64,000 nt of DNA from Salinigranum salinum (GTDB lineage: Archaea > Halobacteriota > Halobacteria > Halobacteriales > Haloferacaceae). Position 1 is the first letter of the stretch, and the number at the start of each line of letters is the position of its first letter. The stretch covers positions 620,001 through 684,000 of the forward strand of contig NZ_VTOJ01000002.1 in NCBI RefSeq assembly GCF_009176545.1, in the 5' to 3' direction. The notes under the pieces are model-generated. The model had not been told where the DNA came from. It was given only the letters and a program-made list of their open reading frames with translations, and made no database searches. Shown piece after piece: positions 31,574 through 39,370 of this stretch. Both the position numbers and the translations under genes were made by a program.

Positions 31574-32764
31574 TTATCCCACCACCGTTGGACCGTTGCC
31601 GAGGAACTCGACGAAGTACATGAACACCCACATCAGGACGAGGATCACGAAGTAGCCCAGGATGAGGGTGAACGTCCCGACCGGGTCGTAGTCGTCGTGT
31701 TCGATCGCCACCTCGGGTTCGTCGAACGCCGCTTCCGCCGTCGGTTCGCGATCGAAGCTGTCGGGCTCCGGTGCCGGGTACCGCTCGCGGTTGATCGCCA
31801 CGTAGGCGATGGCACCGACGATGGCGAGGAAGATCACGCCCAGGATCCCCGACGTGACCTGCAACAGCTGGACCGCGGCTGCGGACGCCTCGCCCTCTCC
31901 CTCGGCACCGCCGCCGGGTGCAGCACCGACGACGACCGCGCCCTTCATGCCCAGCGAGAGGTGCGGCTCGCAGTAGTACGTGTAGACGCCTTCGGTCTCG
32001 AACGTGTGCTCGTACGAGAAGCCGGTGTTCTCGATCGGCTCGTACCCTTCCCACCCCGCACCCTCGGGCTGTTCTTCGACGAGGACGTTGTGGGTGTTCG
32101 ACGTCCAGTTGAACGTCACCGTCGTTCCGGGCGACACCCGGACGGCCGGCGGTTCGAAGGCGAACGTGCCGCCGTTACCCTGCGCACCCACCTCGACCTC
32201 GACCGCGTCCTGACCGGTCAGGTCTTCGGTCGAACCGTCGAAGTTGTCGACGTCGGAGAACCAGTCGCCGTAGTCGGCGGGGACGCCCTCGGCACCACCA
32301 CCGCCGCTCTCGACGACGACGACGCCTTTCATCCCCAGCGAGAGGTGCGGCTCGCAGTAGTACTTGTAGACGCCTTCGGCCTCGAACGTGTGGTCGAGGG
32401 TGAACCCCGTGTTCTCGATCGGCTCGTGCCCCTCCCAGTCCGACTCCGACGGCTGTTCTTCGAGGAGGATGTTGTGGGTGTTCGACGTCCAGTTGAACGT
32501 CACCGTCGTTCCCGGATTTACTCTCACTGCGGGTGGTTCGAAGGCGAACGTCCCGCCGTTACCCTGCGCACCCACCTCGATCTCGATCGCGTCCTGGCCG
32601 GTCGCGTCGACGGTCGTCCCGTCGTAGTTGTCGACGTCCGAGAGCCAGCCGTCGTAATCGCCACCCTGCGCTGCGACGGTCCCCGCGCCGGCACCGGCCC
32701 CGAGCGTCGCGACGCCCGCGACAGCACCGCCACGGAGCACGTCGCGGCGGGTCCGTCCACTCAT
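31574..32764 (-). CDS. Double halocyanin fused to a two-helix membrane tail, ba3 oxidase operon
   Basis: A 396-residue protein: Tat signal (MSGRTRRDVLRGGAVAG), two tandem blue-copper domains (about residues 35-155 and 163-283), each with Asn-Thr-His-Asn and YYCEPHLSLGMKG copper ligands, then a linker and two membrane helices (about 298-320 and 365-388). The tail between them is acidic. The copper domains are close copies: stretches such as VNPGTTVTFNWTSNTHN and the corresponding DNA recur with an offset of 384 bases. It begins the oxidase operon and probably docks electrons onto CuA, the tail acting like the small ba3 subunit. A comparable halocyanin has been reported with a ba3 oxidase in Natronomonas, from memory. 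Confidence 0.88.
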   Translation of the reverse strand: MSGRTRRDVLRGGAVAGVATLGAGAGAGTVAAQGGDYDGWLSDVDNYDGTTVDATGQDAIEIEVGAQGNGGTFAFEPPAVRVNPGTTVTFNWTSNTHNILLEEQPSESDWEGHEPIENTGFTLDHTFEAEGVYKYYCEPHLSLGMKGVVVVESGGGGAEGVPADYGDWFSDVDNFDGSTEDLTGQDAVEVEVGAQGNGGTFAFEPPAVRVSPGTTVTFNWTSNTHNVLVEEQPEGAGWEGYEPIENTGFSYEHTFETEGVYTYYCEPHLSLGMKGAVVVGAAPGGGAEGEGEASAAAVQLLQVTSGILGVIFLAIVGAIAYVAINRERYPAPEPDSFDREPTAEAAFDEPEVAIEHDDYDPVGTFTLILGYFVILVLMWVFMYFVEFLGNGPTVVG

Positions 32765-33081
32765 CAGCCGACCCTCCCACCGCGCGGGAGCGCCGGCGTG
32801 CCGTTGACAACCTGTTCCATATCGGGCTTTTGCGAAGACCACCCTCTAAAGTGTTCGTACGGTCCCCGTTCCCGAGGAGCCGGGGAATGATTTAAGTAGA
32901 CGACTGTTGTCAGCACCAGACTGTTTCCGGTCGGCTTCCGCGTCGACCACCGTCTCGGTCGGTGGCGGCAGATCTCGAAACACACAAGTCGACCGAATCA
33001 CTCAGTCGCAGGGTGCTCGCCGGCTCTCGTCCGACGACAATCGGGGTTCGATTTAAGAGGTCGTATCGGGAACTCGTGGGT
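32765..33081. other. Divergent control region of the oxidase and copper-assembly operons
   Basis: About 320 bases between two divergent respiratory operons. AT-rich spots are CTCTAAAG near 32847 (minus-strand TATA candidate, read as CTTTAGAG), ATGATTTAAGTA at 32886-32897 (nearly symmetric, either strand), and ATTTAAG at 33051-33057, which lies 25-31 bases before the plus-strand ATG. Shared control of both operons is plausible. No gene is seen here. Confidence 0.5.
33051..33057 (+). promoter_or_regulatory. TATA-like box for the small oxidase subunit gene
   Basis: ATTTAAG at leaderless spacing to the ATG at 33082. Confidence 0.55.
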
Positions 33082-33279
33082 ATGAGTCTACCGACGGACT
33101 GGGACCTGCGGACGGCCGTCGTCGTCGCGCTGCTCGCGCTGTTGCCCGTCGCAGTGTTCATCCTGCTGCGGGACACGTTCATCGTCGCGCTGTCGCTCGT
33201 GAGCGTCCTCATCATCGGCCTCGCGCTGTACCTGATGTTCTCGCCGTCCGAGGCCGAGGTCAAACCCTCACGGGGGTAG
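33082..33279 (+). CDS. Small membrane protein, probable ba3 oxidase subunit (CbaE-like)
   Basis: A 65-residue protein with two hydrophobic helices (about residues 11-28 and 32-52) and a basic C-terminus. Small hydrophobic proteins of this shape beside ba3 oxidase genes of Halobacteria have been described as oxidase subunits (cbaE in Natronomonas, from memory). Here it starts the plus-strand operon that diverges from the oxidase genes and continues with copper-handling proteins. The assignment rests on size, topology and position; no residue motif proves it. Confidence 0.6.
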   Translation: MSLPTDWDLRTAVVVALLALLPVAVFILLRDTFIVALSLVSVLIIGLALYLMFSPSEAEVKPSRG

Positions 33280-33285
33280 CGGGCG

Positions 33286-34173
33286 GTGTTGGTTCCGGTC
33301 GTCTCGTCTCCCGGGTTCGCGGACAGGGTCAGCATCTCCGACAGCACCGGTATCGCCGACGCCACGGGCGTCACGGTCACCGGTTTCGCCAGCGTCGTCG
33401 GCCCCCTCGACGTCGCCGGCGTCGCCGTCCCGGAACTGGCCGTCTTCCTCGTCGTCGGCGTCCTCGGCGGTGCGCACTGTCTCGGGATGTGTGGGCCGCT
33501 CGTCGGTCTGTACGCCGACCGGATGGACTCGACGGGGCTCTCGGGGAGCGCGATCCGTCAGCACGCCCTGTTCAACGGCGGCCGGACCGTGGGGTACGCG
33601 CTCGCGGGCTTCCTCCTCGGAGGGATCGGCTCGCTCGTCTTCGACGCCGCCGCCTTCGCGAGCGTCTCCGGCCCCGTTCGCGGCGTCGCTGGCGTCGCCG
33701 CCGGCGCGTTCATCCTGGTCACGGGCGCGACGTACGCCGCCGGTGGGTCGGGACACGGCCCGTCGATCCCGGGACTCGACGGTGTCTTCGCCCGGGTGTC
33801 GGGCCTCCTCACCGCGCACGTCGACCGCTGGGTCGGCGGGCCGCGGATCGTCGGCCTCGGGATGGTCCACGCGCTCCTGCCCTGTCCGATCCTCTACCCC
33901 GTCTACCTCTACGCGCTCGCACGGGGCTCTCCCGTGGCCGGCGCGCTCGCGCTCGCCGCGGTCGGCCTGGGGACGTTCCCGACGCTGTTCGCCTCGGGAC
34001 TCGCCGTCGGCTCCCTCGGTTCGATGGGGTCGGGACGGCGTGCGGCCCTCCATCGCGTCCTGGGCGTCGCTTTCCTCCTCCTGGGGTACGTCCCGCTCGC
34101 CCACGGGCTGATGCTCCTCGGCGTCGACGTGCTCCCGCACGTCCACATCCCCATCTACCAGCCGCTCGGGTGA
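33286..34173 (+). CDS. SafE/UreH-like transmembrane protein with Cys metal motif
   Basis: A 295-residue protein with about six to seven helices belonging to the SafE / UreH-like branch of the TauE/LysE-like superfamily. The signature GGAHCLGMCGPLVGLYADR sits near residue 62 and a second cysteine motif, HALLPCPILYPVYLYALARG, near residue 198, the pattern shared with CcoS/DsbD-neighbouring proteins that handle copper or thiols. It begins at a GTG six bases after the oxidase-subunit stop and is followed four bases later by the copper ATPase, so it belongs to a cytochrome oxidase biogenesis operon. Transported species unknown; copper is inference. Confidence 0.82.
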   Translation: MLVPVVSSPGFADRVSISDSTGIADATGVTVTGFASVVGPLDVAGVAVPELAVFLVVGVLGGAHCLGMCGPLVGLYADRMDSTGLSGSAIRQHALFNGGRTVGYALAGFLLGGIGSLVFDAAAFASVSGPVRGVAGVAAGAFILVTGATYAAGGSGHGPSIPGLDGVFARVSGLLTAHVDRWVGGPRIVGLGMVHALLPCPILYPVYLYALARGSPVAGALALAAVGLGTFPTLFASGLAVGSLGSMGSGRRAALHRVLGVAFLLLGYVPLAHGLMLLGVDVLPHVHIPIYQPLG

Positions 34174-34177
34174 TCCC

Positions 34178-36757
34178 ATGACCGACCACTGCACGCTCTG
34201 TGACCTGCCGACGCCCGACCCGCCCGTCACGGCCGACGACGTCGACGGCCGCTTCTGCTGTCGGGGCTGTCTCGTCGTCGCACGGACGCTCGGCGACGCG
34301 GCGGCGGCAGACGTCGACTCGGAGTCGGTCGCGGAGACGCTCGCGGCCGACACGGACGACACGGACGTAGGCGACGACGCGGATGGGTCGCGCGGTGGAG
34401 TCGACGCGGACGCGACGACAGGGCCAGACGCCGACGCCGTCGAGTCGTACCTCGCCGTCGACGGGATGCACTGTGCGACCTGTGAGGCGTTCGTCGAGTC
34501 GCGGCTCCGGCGGGAGGGCATCTACGACGCCGACGCGAGCTACGCCTCCGGCCTGCTGAAGGTCACCCACGACCCCGGGTGGGACGCGGAGCGACTCGCC
34601 GGGCTCGTCGACGGCCTCGGCTACCGCGCGCGCGAGGCCGGCGACGACGAGGGGGAGACCGAGGACGTGGGGCGTCTCCTCGTCGGCGGCTTCTTCGGCA
34701 TGATGACCATGCTCTGGTACGTCCTCTTCCTCTACCCGACGTACCTCGGCGTCGACGCCTCGCTCCTCCTGTTCGACGTCTCCTCCGCCGCGGGGACGTA
34801 TCTCGTCGCCAACATCTGGGTGATGACGACCATCGTCCTCGTGTACACGGGGTACCCCATCCTCCGCGGGGCGTACGTCAGTCTCCGGGCACGCGAGCCG
34901 AACATGGACCTGCTCGTCGCGGTCGCGGCCACGACCGCGTACGGCTACTCGACGCTCCTCGCGCTTTTGGGTCGGTCGCACCTCTACTTCGACATCACGG
35001 TCGTCGTCGTGCTCGCGGTCTCCATCGGCGGCTACTACGAGGAACGACTCCGCGGGGCCGCCGCCGGGAGCCTCCGGGCGTTCTCCGAGCGCCGCGTCTC
35101 GGAGGCGCGGGTGCGAACCACGAACGGAACCGAGACGGTCCCGCTCGACGCGATCGCCGAGGGCGACGAGGTGGTCGTGCGGGCGGGTGAGACCATCCCG
35201 GTCGACGGCGTGGTCGCCGACGGGTCGGGCGCGGTCGACGAGTCGCTCGTCACGGGCGAGGCTCGACCGGTCCGTCGCGAGGTGGGCGACGGGGTCGTCA
35301 GCGGGTCGCAGCTGCGGGACGGCGGACTGATCGTGGCCGCCGACGCGGAGGCGACGCGGACGATCGACCGCCTCGTCGAACTCCAGTTCGCGCTCAGGAC
35401 CCGCTCGGGCGCACAGCGGCTCGCGGACCGGATCGCGCGCGTGTTCGTCCCGCTCGTCGTCGCGCTCGCGGTCGTCGCCGGCAGCGTCCACCTCGTGCTC
35501 GGCGCGACGCCCACGACGGCGCTGTTGACCGGGCTGACCGTCCTCGTCGTCTCCTGTCCCTGTGCGCTGGGGCTCGCGACGCCGATGGCCGTGGCGAGCG
35601 GCGTCCGCGAGGCGCTCGACCACGGGATCGTCGTCCGCTCGGGCGAGCCGTTCGAGCGGGCGACCGACGCCGACGTGGTCGCGTTCGACAAGACCGGGAC
35701 GCTGACGACGGGCCGGATGGTCGTCCACGAGGTCTCGGGCGACGACGAGACGCTCGCGGTCGCGGCGGCGCTCGAACGCTTCGCCGACCACCCCGTTGCC
35801 GACGCGATCGTCTCGCGGGCGACCGGCGACGACGCCGAAACCGGCGGCGCGCTCGACGACCGCGCCGAGGTCGATCTCTCGACATCCCCCGCGACCGACG
35901 GCGGCCTCGCGGTCGAGGACGTCGAGGTCCACCCCGGTCGCGGCGTCTCGGGGACGGTCGGCGACCGCCGGGCGCTCGTGGGCAGCGGTGATCTGTTCGC
36001 CGACCGCGCGTGGTCCGTCCCGGACGCCCTCGCGGAGACGGCGCGCGAGGCGCGCGACGCGGGCGCGGTACCGGCGCTCGTCGGCTGGGACGGGCGGGCG
36101 CGCGGCCTCGTCGTCGCGGGCGACGAGCCGCGGCCGGAGTGGGCGTCGGTGGTCGAGTCGCTCGCCCGCGAGCACCGTGTCGTCGTCGTCACGGGCGACG
36201 GCGCGGCCGCCGCGGAGCGGTTCGCCGCGCACGACGGCGTCGACGAGGTGTTCACCGACACGCGGCCCGAAGCCAAAGTGGCGCTGGTCGACCGACTGCG
36301 CGGGAGCGACGAGCGCGTCGTCTTCGTCGGCGACGGGAGCAACGACGCGCCGGCACTCGCCGCGGCCGACCTCGGCGTCGCGCTTGAGTCAGGGACGCCG
36401 CTGGCGGTCGACGCCGCCGACGCCGTCGTCACGACCGACGACCTCCGGACGGTCGAGACCGTGTTCGCGGTAACCCGCGCCACGCGCCGGCGGATCCGCG
36501 AGAACCTCGGCTGGGCGTTCCTGTACAACGTCGTCGCGATCCCGCTGGCAGCGCTGGGCCTGTTGAATCCGCTGTTCGCCGCCGTCGCCATGGCCACCAG
36601 CAGCCTCCTCGTGGTGCTTAACTCGCGGCGGCGGCTGGTCGACGCGGAGCGGTTCGGCACTGCGGGAGGCGATCGGTCCCGTCGAGACCCTCCGAGCGGG
36701 AACGACGAGCCGCGGCGAGCGGACGACGGGACGGCCGCGGGAGGGACGCCCGCGTGA
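34178..36757 (+). CDS. CcoI/CopA-like heavy-metal P1B-type ATPase
   Basis: An 859-residue copper-type P-ATPase. Residues 1-40 hold a Cys-rich cap (CTLCDLPTP, FCCRGC) typical of CcoI-type ATPases; residues about 90-155 are an HMA domain with MHCATCEAF. The transport motif is SCPCALGLATPM, the phosphorylation site FDKTGTLTTG, and the hinge VGDGSNDAPALAAA. The long acidic stretch between cap and HMA domain is a halophile feature. CcoI-type enzymes move copper to the outer face for insertion in haem-copper oxidases; position in the operon with oxidase genes agrees. The final codons overlap the next gene by four bases (GTGA). Confidence 0.94.
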   Translation: MTDHCTLCDLPTPDPPVTADDVDGRFCCRGCLVVARTLGDAAAADVDSESVAETLAADTDDTDVGDDADGSRGGVDADATTGPDADAVESYLAVDGMHCATCEAFVESRLRREGIYDADASYASGLLKVTHDPGWDAERLAGLVDGLGYRAREAGDDEGETEDVGRLLVGGFFGMMTMLWYVLFLYPTYLGVDASLLLFDVSSAAGTYLVANIWVMTTIVLVYTGYPILRGAYVSLRAREPNMDLLVAVAATTAYGYSTLLALLGRSHLYFDITVVVVLAVSIGGYYEERLRGAAAGSLRAFSERRVSEARVRTTNGTETVPLDAIAEGDEVVVRAGETIPVDGVVADGSGAVDESLVTGEARPVRREVGDGVVSGSQLRDGGLIVAADAEATRTIDRLVELQFALRTRSGAQRLADRIARVFVPLVVALAVVAGSVHLVLGATPTTALLTGLTVLVVSCPCALGLATPMAVASGVREALDHGIVVRSGEPFERATDADVVAFDKTGTLTTGRMVVHEVSGDDETLAVAAALERFADHPVADAIVSRATGDDAETGGALDDRAEVDLSTSPATDGGLAVEDVEVHPGRGVSGTVGDRRALVGSGDLFADRAWSVPDALAETAREARDAGAVPALVGWDGRARGLVVAGDEPRPEWASVVESLAREHRVVVVTGDGAAAAERFAAHDGVDEVFTDTRPEAKVALVDRLRGSDERVVFVGDGSNDAPALAAADLGVALESGTPLAVDAADAVVTTDDLRTVETVFAVTRATRRRIRENLGWAFLYNVVAIPLAALGLLNPLFAAVAMATSSLLVVLNSRRRLVDAERFGTAGGDRSRRDPPSGNDEPRRADDGTAAGGTPA

Positions 36758-37443
36758 ACGCGTTCGGCGTCGGTCTCGGAGACCGCTCCGACGAGGTGCG
36801 ACGGCTCGTCCTCGTCGCCGGCGCGCTCGTCGCGTGCGAACTCCTCGTGCTCGGCGCGTACTTCTCCGTCTCGACGTGGACGGTGATCGCCCCACGGTAC
36901 GTCCTCTACCCCTTCGTGTGGATCAACGTCGCCGTGCTGGCCGTGCTCGCGGTCGAACGGCCCCGGGCGACGGGGCGCAGACGACTCGTCGCGGTCGCGG
37001 TCGCGGTCACCTACCTCGTCGTCGTGACGTGGCTCGACGGGACGGTCGGGGCCGGGGCCGGCTCGGGAACGCTCCATCTCCTCGCACTCCCACCGGGGTG
37101 GGGGCCGGCGCTGCTGTACGACGGGCCGGTCCGACTCGCGCTCTTCCCGTTCAAAGTCGTCGGCTACGTCGTGCTCGGCTACCTGGTGTACGGCCTCGTC
37201 GTCGACGCCGCCGGTTCGGGGCTCCTCGGCGGTGCCGTGGGGCTGTTCTCCTGCGTCTCGTGTACGCTGCCGGTCGCCGCCGCCGTCGTCTCGGGTCTCG
37301 TCGGCGGGACGGTCGGACTCACGGGCGCGACCGCGTGGTCGTACGACCTCTCGACGCTGGCGTTCGTCGTCGCCGTCGGGACGTTAGCGTGGCGGCCGCG
37401 GGTCGGGACGGTCGTGGGTCGATTCGTCCGCGGTCGCGAGTAG
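36754..37443 (+). CDS. Polytopic membrane protein with CxxC in a helix, oxidase-assembly operon
   Basis: A 229-residue protein with about six hydrophobic helices. Its notable feature is GLFSCVSCTLPVAAAVVSG (about residues 164-182), a CxxC pair at the edge of a helix, followed by GLVGGTVGLTGAT. Histidines are scarce, so the pair is the likely functional site (thiol or copper). It is translationally coupled to the copper ATPase through a GTGA overlap, and no other gene follows in the operon. I do not assign a family. Confidence 0.65.
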   Translation: MNAFGVGLGDRSDEVRRLVLVAGALVACELLVLGAYFSVSTWTVIAPRYVLYPFVWINVAVLAVLAVERPRATGRRRLVAVAVAVTYLVVVTWLDGTVGAGAGSGTLHLLALPPGWGPALLYDGPVRLALFPFKVVGYVVLGYLVYGLVVDAAGSGLLGGAVGLFSCVSCTLPVAAAVVSGLVGGTVGLTGATAWSYDLSTLAFVVAVGTLAWRPRVGTVVGRFVRGRE

Positions 37444-37553
37444 CGGACCGGCCACGCGCGTGATGCGGTAGAACGCGCCCGGATCGAGAGAGGCGAGGAG
37501 AAGAGCGCACCGCGGCCGTGTGGGTCAAGTCGGTCGCGCTCTTCGACTCGGGT

Positions 37554-38501
37554 ATGATCCGACGACTCGCGAAGGCCGCTGGCGTCGGGCTCGCCGCCGT
37601 CGGCGGGCTCGCCGCGGTCAACACCGCACTCGCCGGCCGTGCCGAGCCGCTCGAACAGCCACTCTCCGGGACGGAGCGCACCTACCGCTGGCGCGGGATG
37701 GACGTCGCGTACACGGAAGCCGGCGAACCGGACGCACCGACGGTCGTCCTCATGCACGGCATCAACGCCGCCGGCTCCTCGGGGGAGTTCAGAGCCGTCT
37801 TCGACGACCTCGCGCGCGACTACCACGTCGTCGCGCCCGACCTCCCCGGCTTCGGCCGCTCGGACCGCCCGCCCCTGCAGTACTCGGCGGCGCTGTACGA
37901 GGACTTCGTCGCCGACTTCCTCTCGGAGTACGACGCGCCCGCCGTAGTGGTCTCGTCGCTCACGACCGCGTACGTCGCCCGCGCGCTCGCGGACCCGTAC
38001 GGTGACGTGTCCGTGTCGTCGCTCGTCGCCGTCTGTCCCACGGCCCGGGGCGGCCCCGATCGGGTGACGTGGGCGCGGGAGCTCCTCCGGGCACCCGTCG
38101 TCGGCACGGCGCTGTTCAACCTGCTCGCGTCGAAGCCGTCGATCCGCTACTTCAACGCCGACCACGGCTACTACGACATGGCCTCGGTCTCCGACGAGTG
38201 GATGGCGTACGAGTGGCAGACGGCCCACCAGCCGAACGCGCGGTTCGCACCGGCGTCGTTCGTCAGCGGCTTCCTCAACTCCGACGTCGACCTCGGGGCG
38301 GCGCTCCGTGATGCGGACGTCCCGGTCACGTTCGTCTGGGGCCGCGAGGCCGACATCACGCCCCTCTCGGCGGGACGCGACCTCGCAGAGGAGGCCGACG
38401 CACGGCTGGTCGTGATCGACGACGCGAAACTCCTGCCGCACGTCGAACATCCGGGTGCGTTTCTGGACGTCGTCCGGGAGTCGTTCACGGTTCCCGTCTG
38501 A
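37554..38501 (+). CDS. Alpha/beta-hydrolase fold protein with degenerate nucleophile elbow
   Basis: A 315-residue alpha/beta hydrolase, N-terminally preceded by a hydrophobic segment (LAKAAGVGLAAVGGLAAVNTAL) that could anchor it. Recognised: VVLMHGINAAGSSGEF (oxyanion region), VVAPDLPGFGRSDRP, WGREADITPL (acid) and LLPHVEHPGAF (histidine). The nucleophile elbow normally reads GxSxG; here it is VSSLTT (residues 133-138), with Leu136 where the serine is expected. Either the neighbouring serine serves, or the protein is not a hydrolase. An in-frame GTG 12 codons earlier is possible, but ATG 37554 is preferred. Confidence 0.78.
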   Translation: MIRRLAKAAGVGLAAVGGLAAVNTALAGRAEPLEQPLSGTERTYRWRGMDVAYTEAGEPDAPTVVLMHGINAAGSSGEFRAVFDDLARDYHVVAPDLPGFGRSDRPPLQYSAALYEDFVADFLSEYDAPAVVVSSLTTAYVARALADPYGDVSVSSLVAVCPTARGGPDRVTWARELLRAPVVGTALFNLLASKPSIRYFNADHGYYDMASVSDEWMAYEWQTAHQPNARFAPASFVSGFLNSDVDLGAALRDADVPVTFVWGREADITPLSAGRDLAEEADARLVVIDDAKLLPHVEHPGAFLDVVRESFTVPV

Positions 38502-38986
38502 GTCGTCGGACAGTCTGGCTCACGATTCACCCGGGGGCCCTCATCCCCGGATGGTCCGAAACGATCTGACAGCGGTCGGGTCCGGTCGCTCGTTCGTGGC
38601 TGCAGCGCCGACAGCGTGGTCACGGGTAACACGGACGCGCAAGGGGCGAGAGGACGCAGGTCCCCCTGGCTCGAAGCCACCGACGTCTGCTGTCGCGGTC
38701 TCCGGGCCGCGAGCTACGACCAGTCGAGTCCGCCGAGCTGTCGCCCGGTTCCTTCGCAAAGACACGGCTGGGGAGGAAGGAACGTCTCGCCGCGCACCCG
38801 GACCACCACGTCGGTATTACCGCACCGACCCGCCGGGACGCCGAGACTGACGTGACGGACGACTCCCCCGCCGAACGAATTCGACGGTTCCGAAACCGAA
38901 CCGTCGGACGAGAGGGCGTCTCGACTGAACTCACGGCGGTTTCGAGACCGACCGGTCCCGGCTGCGGCGTCGGGGGGAGAGGGAGC
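38502..38986. other. Intergenic stretch with a strong inverted repeat, no gene seen
   Basis: Nearly 500 bases between the ends of a plus-strand and a minus-strand unit. No frame has convincing haloarchaeal protein composition (they are Arg/Ser-rich on all strands). A clean inverted repeat lies at 38882-38906, 80 bases beyond the stop of the DUF35 gene. Confidence 0.55.
38882..38906. repeat. 9-bp inverted repeat (stem-loop)
   Basis: CGACGGTTC, seven-base spacer, GAACCGTCG: a perfect stem. It lies downstream of the thiolase-DUF35 pair on their strand and could mark the transcript end, although no T-run follows. Confidence 0.6.
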
Positions 38987-39370
38987 TTACCGCGGGTGGA
39001 ACGTCAGCATCCGGTTGCCCGTCATGGTGTTGCGCCCGACGGCGAGACCGACGGTCATCCCGACCGAGACCTCGTCGGGATCGGCGCGGACGATAGCCGT
39101 CATGCGGACGGGACCGAAGTCGGCGATGGCGGTCGTGTACGGCGTCTTCGCCGCGAACGACGGGGCCGCGATCTGCGTCGTGGTGTACGTCTCGACCGTC
39201 CCCATCTCGGGCAGCGACTCCCGGGACAGGTCGGCCGAGCCGCAGTGGGGGCAGACCCGCCGCGGCGGGAGCGACCCGTGCCCGTTCTCGCAGGCGAGGT
39301 AGTACCCCTCGCCCTCCTCCACGGCGTCGAGGAGGTCGTCGTAGCCAGCGTCGCGGGGCTTGGCTCTCAC
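38987..39370 (-). CDS. DUF35-type zinc-ribbon/OB-fold protein, thiolase partner
   Basis: A 127-residue protein: an N-terminal helix, a zinc ribbon (LACENGHG, CPHCGS, with one knuckle reduced to a single Cys), and an OB-fold half (TVETYTTTQIAAPSFAAKTP..., GMTVGLAVGRNTMTGNRML). DUF35 proteins bind thiolases, and in archaea they bridge acetoacetyl-CoA thiolase and HMG-CoA synthase, channelling intermediates for mevalonate synthesis (family knowledge). The GTG start overlaps the thiolase stop (GTGA). No HMG-CoA synthase gene lies here, so the pair may serve another acyl-CoA pathway. Confidence 0.9.
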   Translation of the reverse strand: MRAKPRDAGYDDLLDAVEEGEGYYLACENGHGSLPPRRVCPHCGSADLSRESLPEMGTVETYTTTQIAAPSFAAKTPYTTAIADFGPVRMTAIVRADPDEVSVGMTVGLAVGRNTMTGNRMLTFHPR

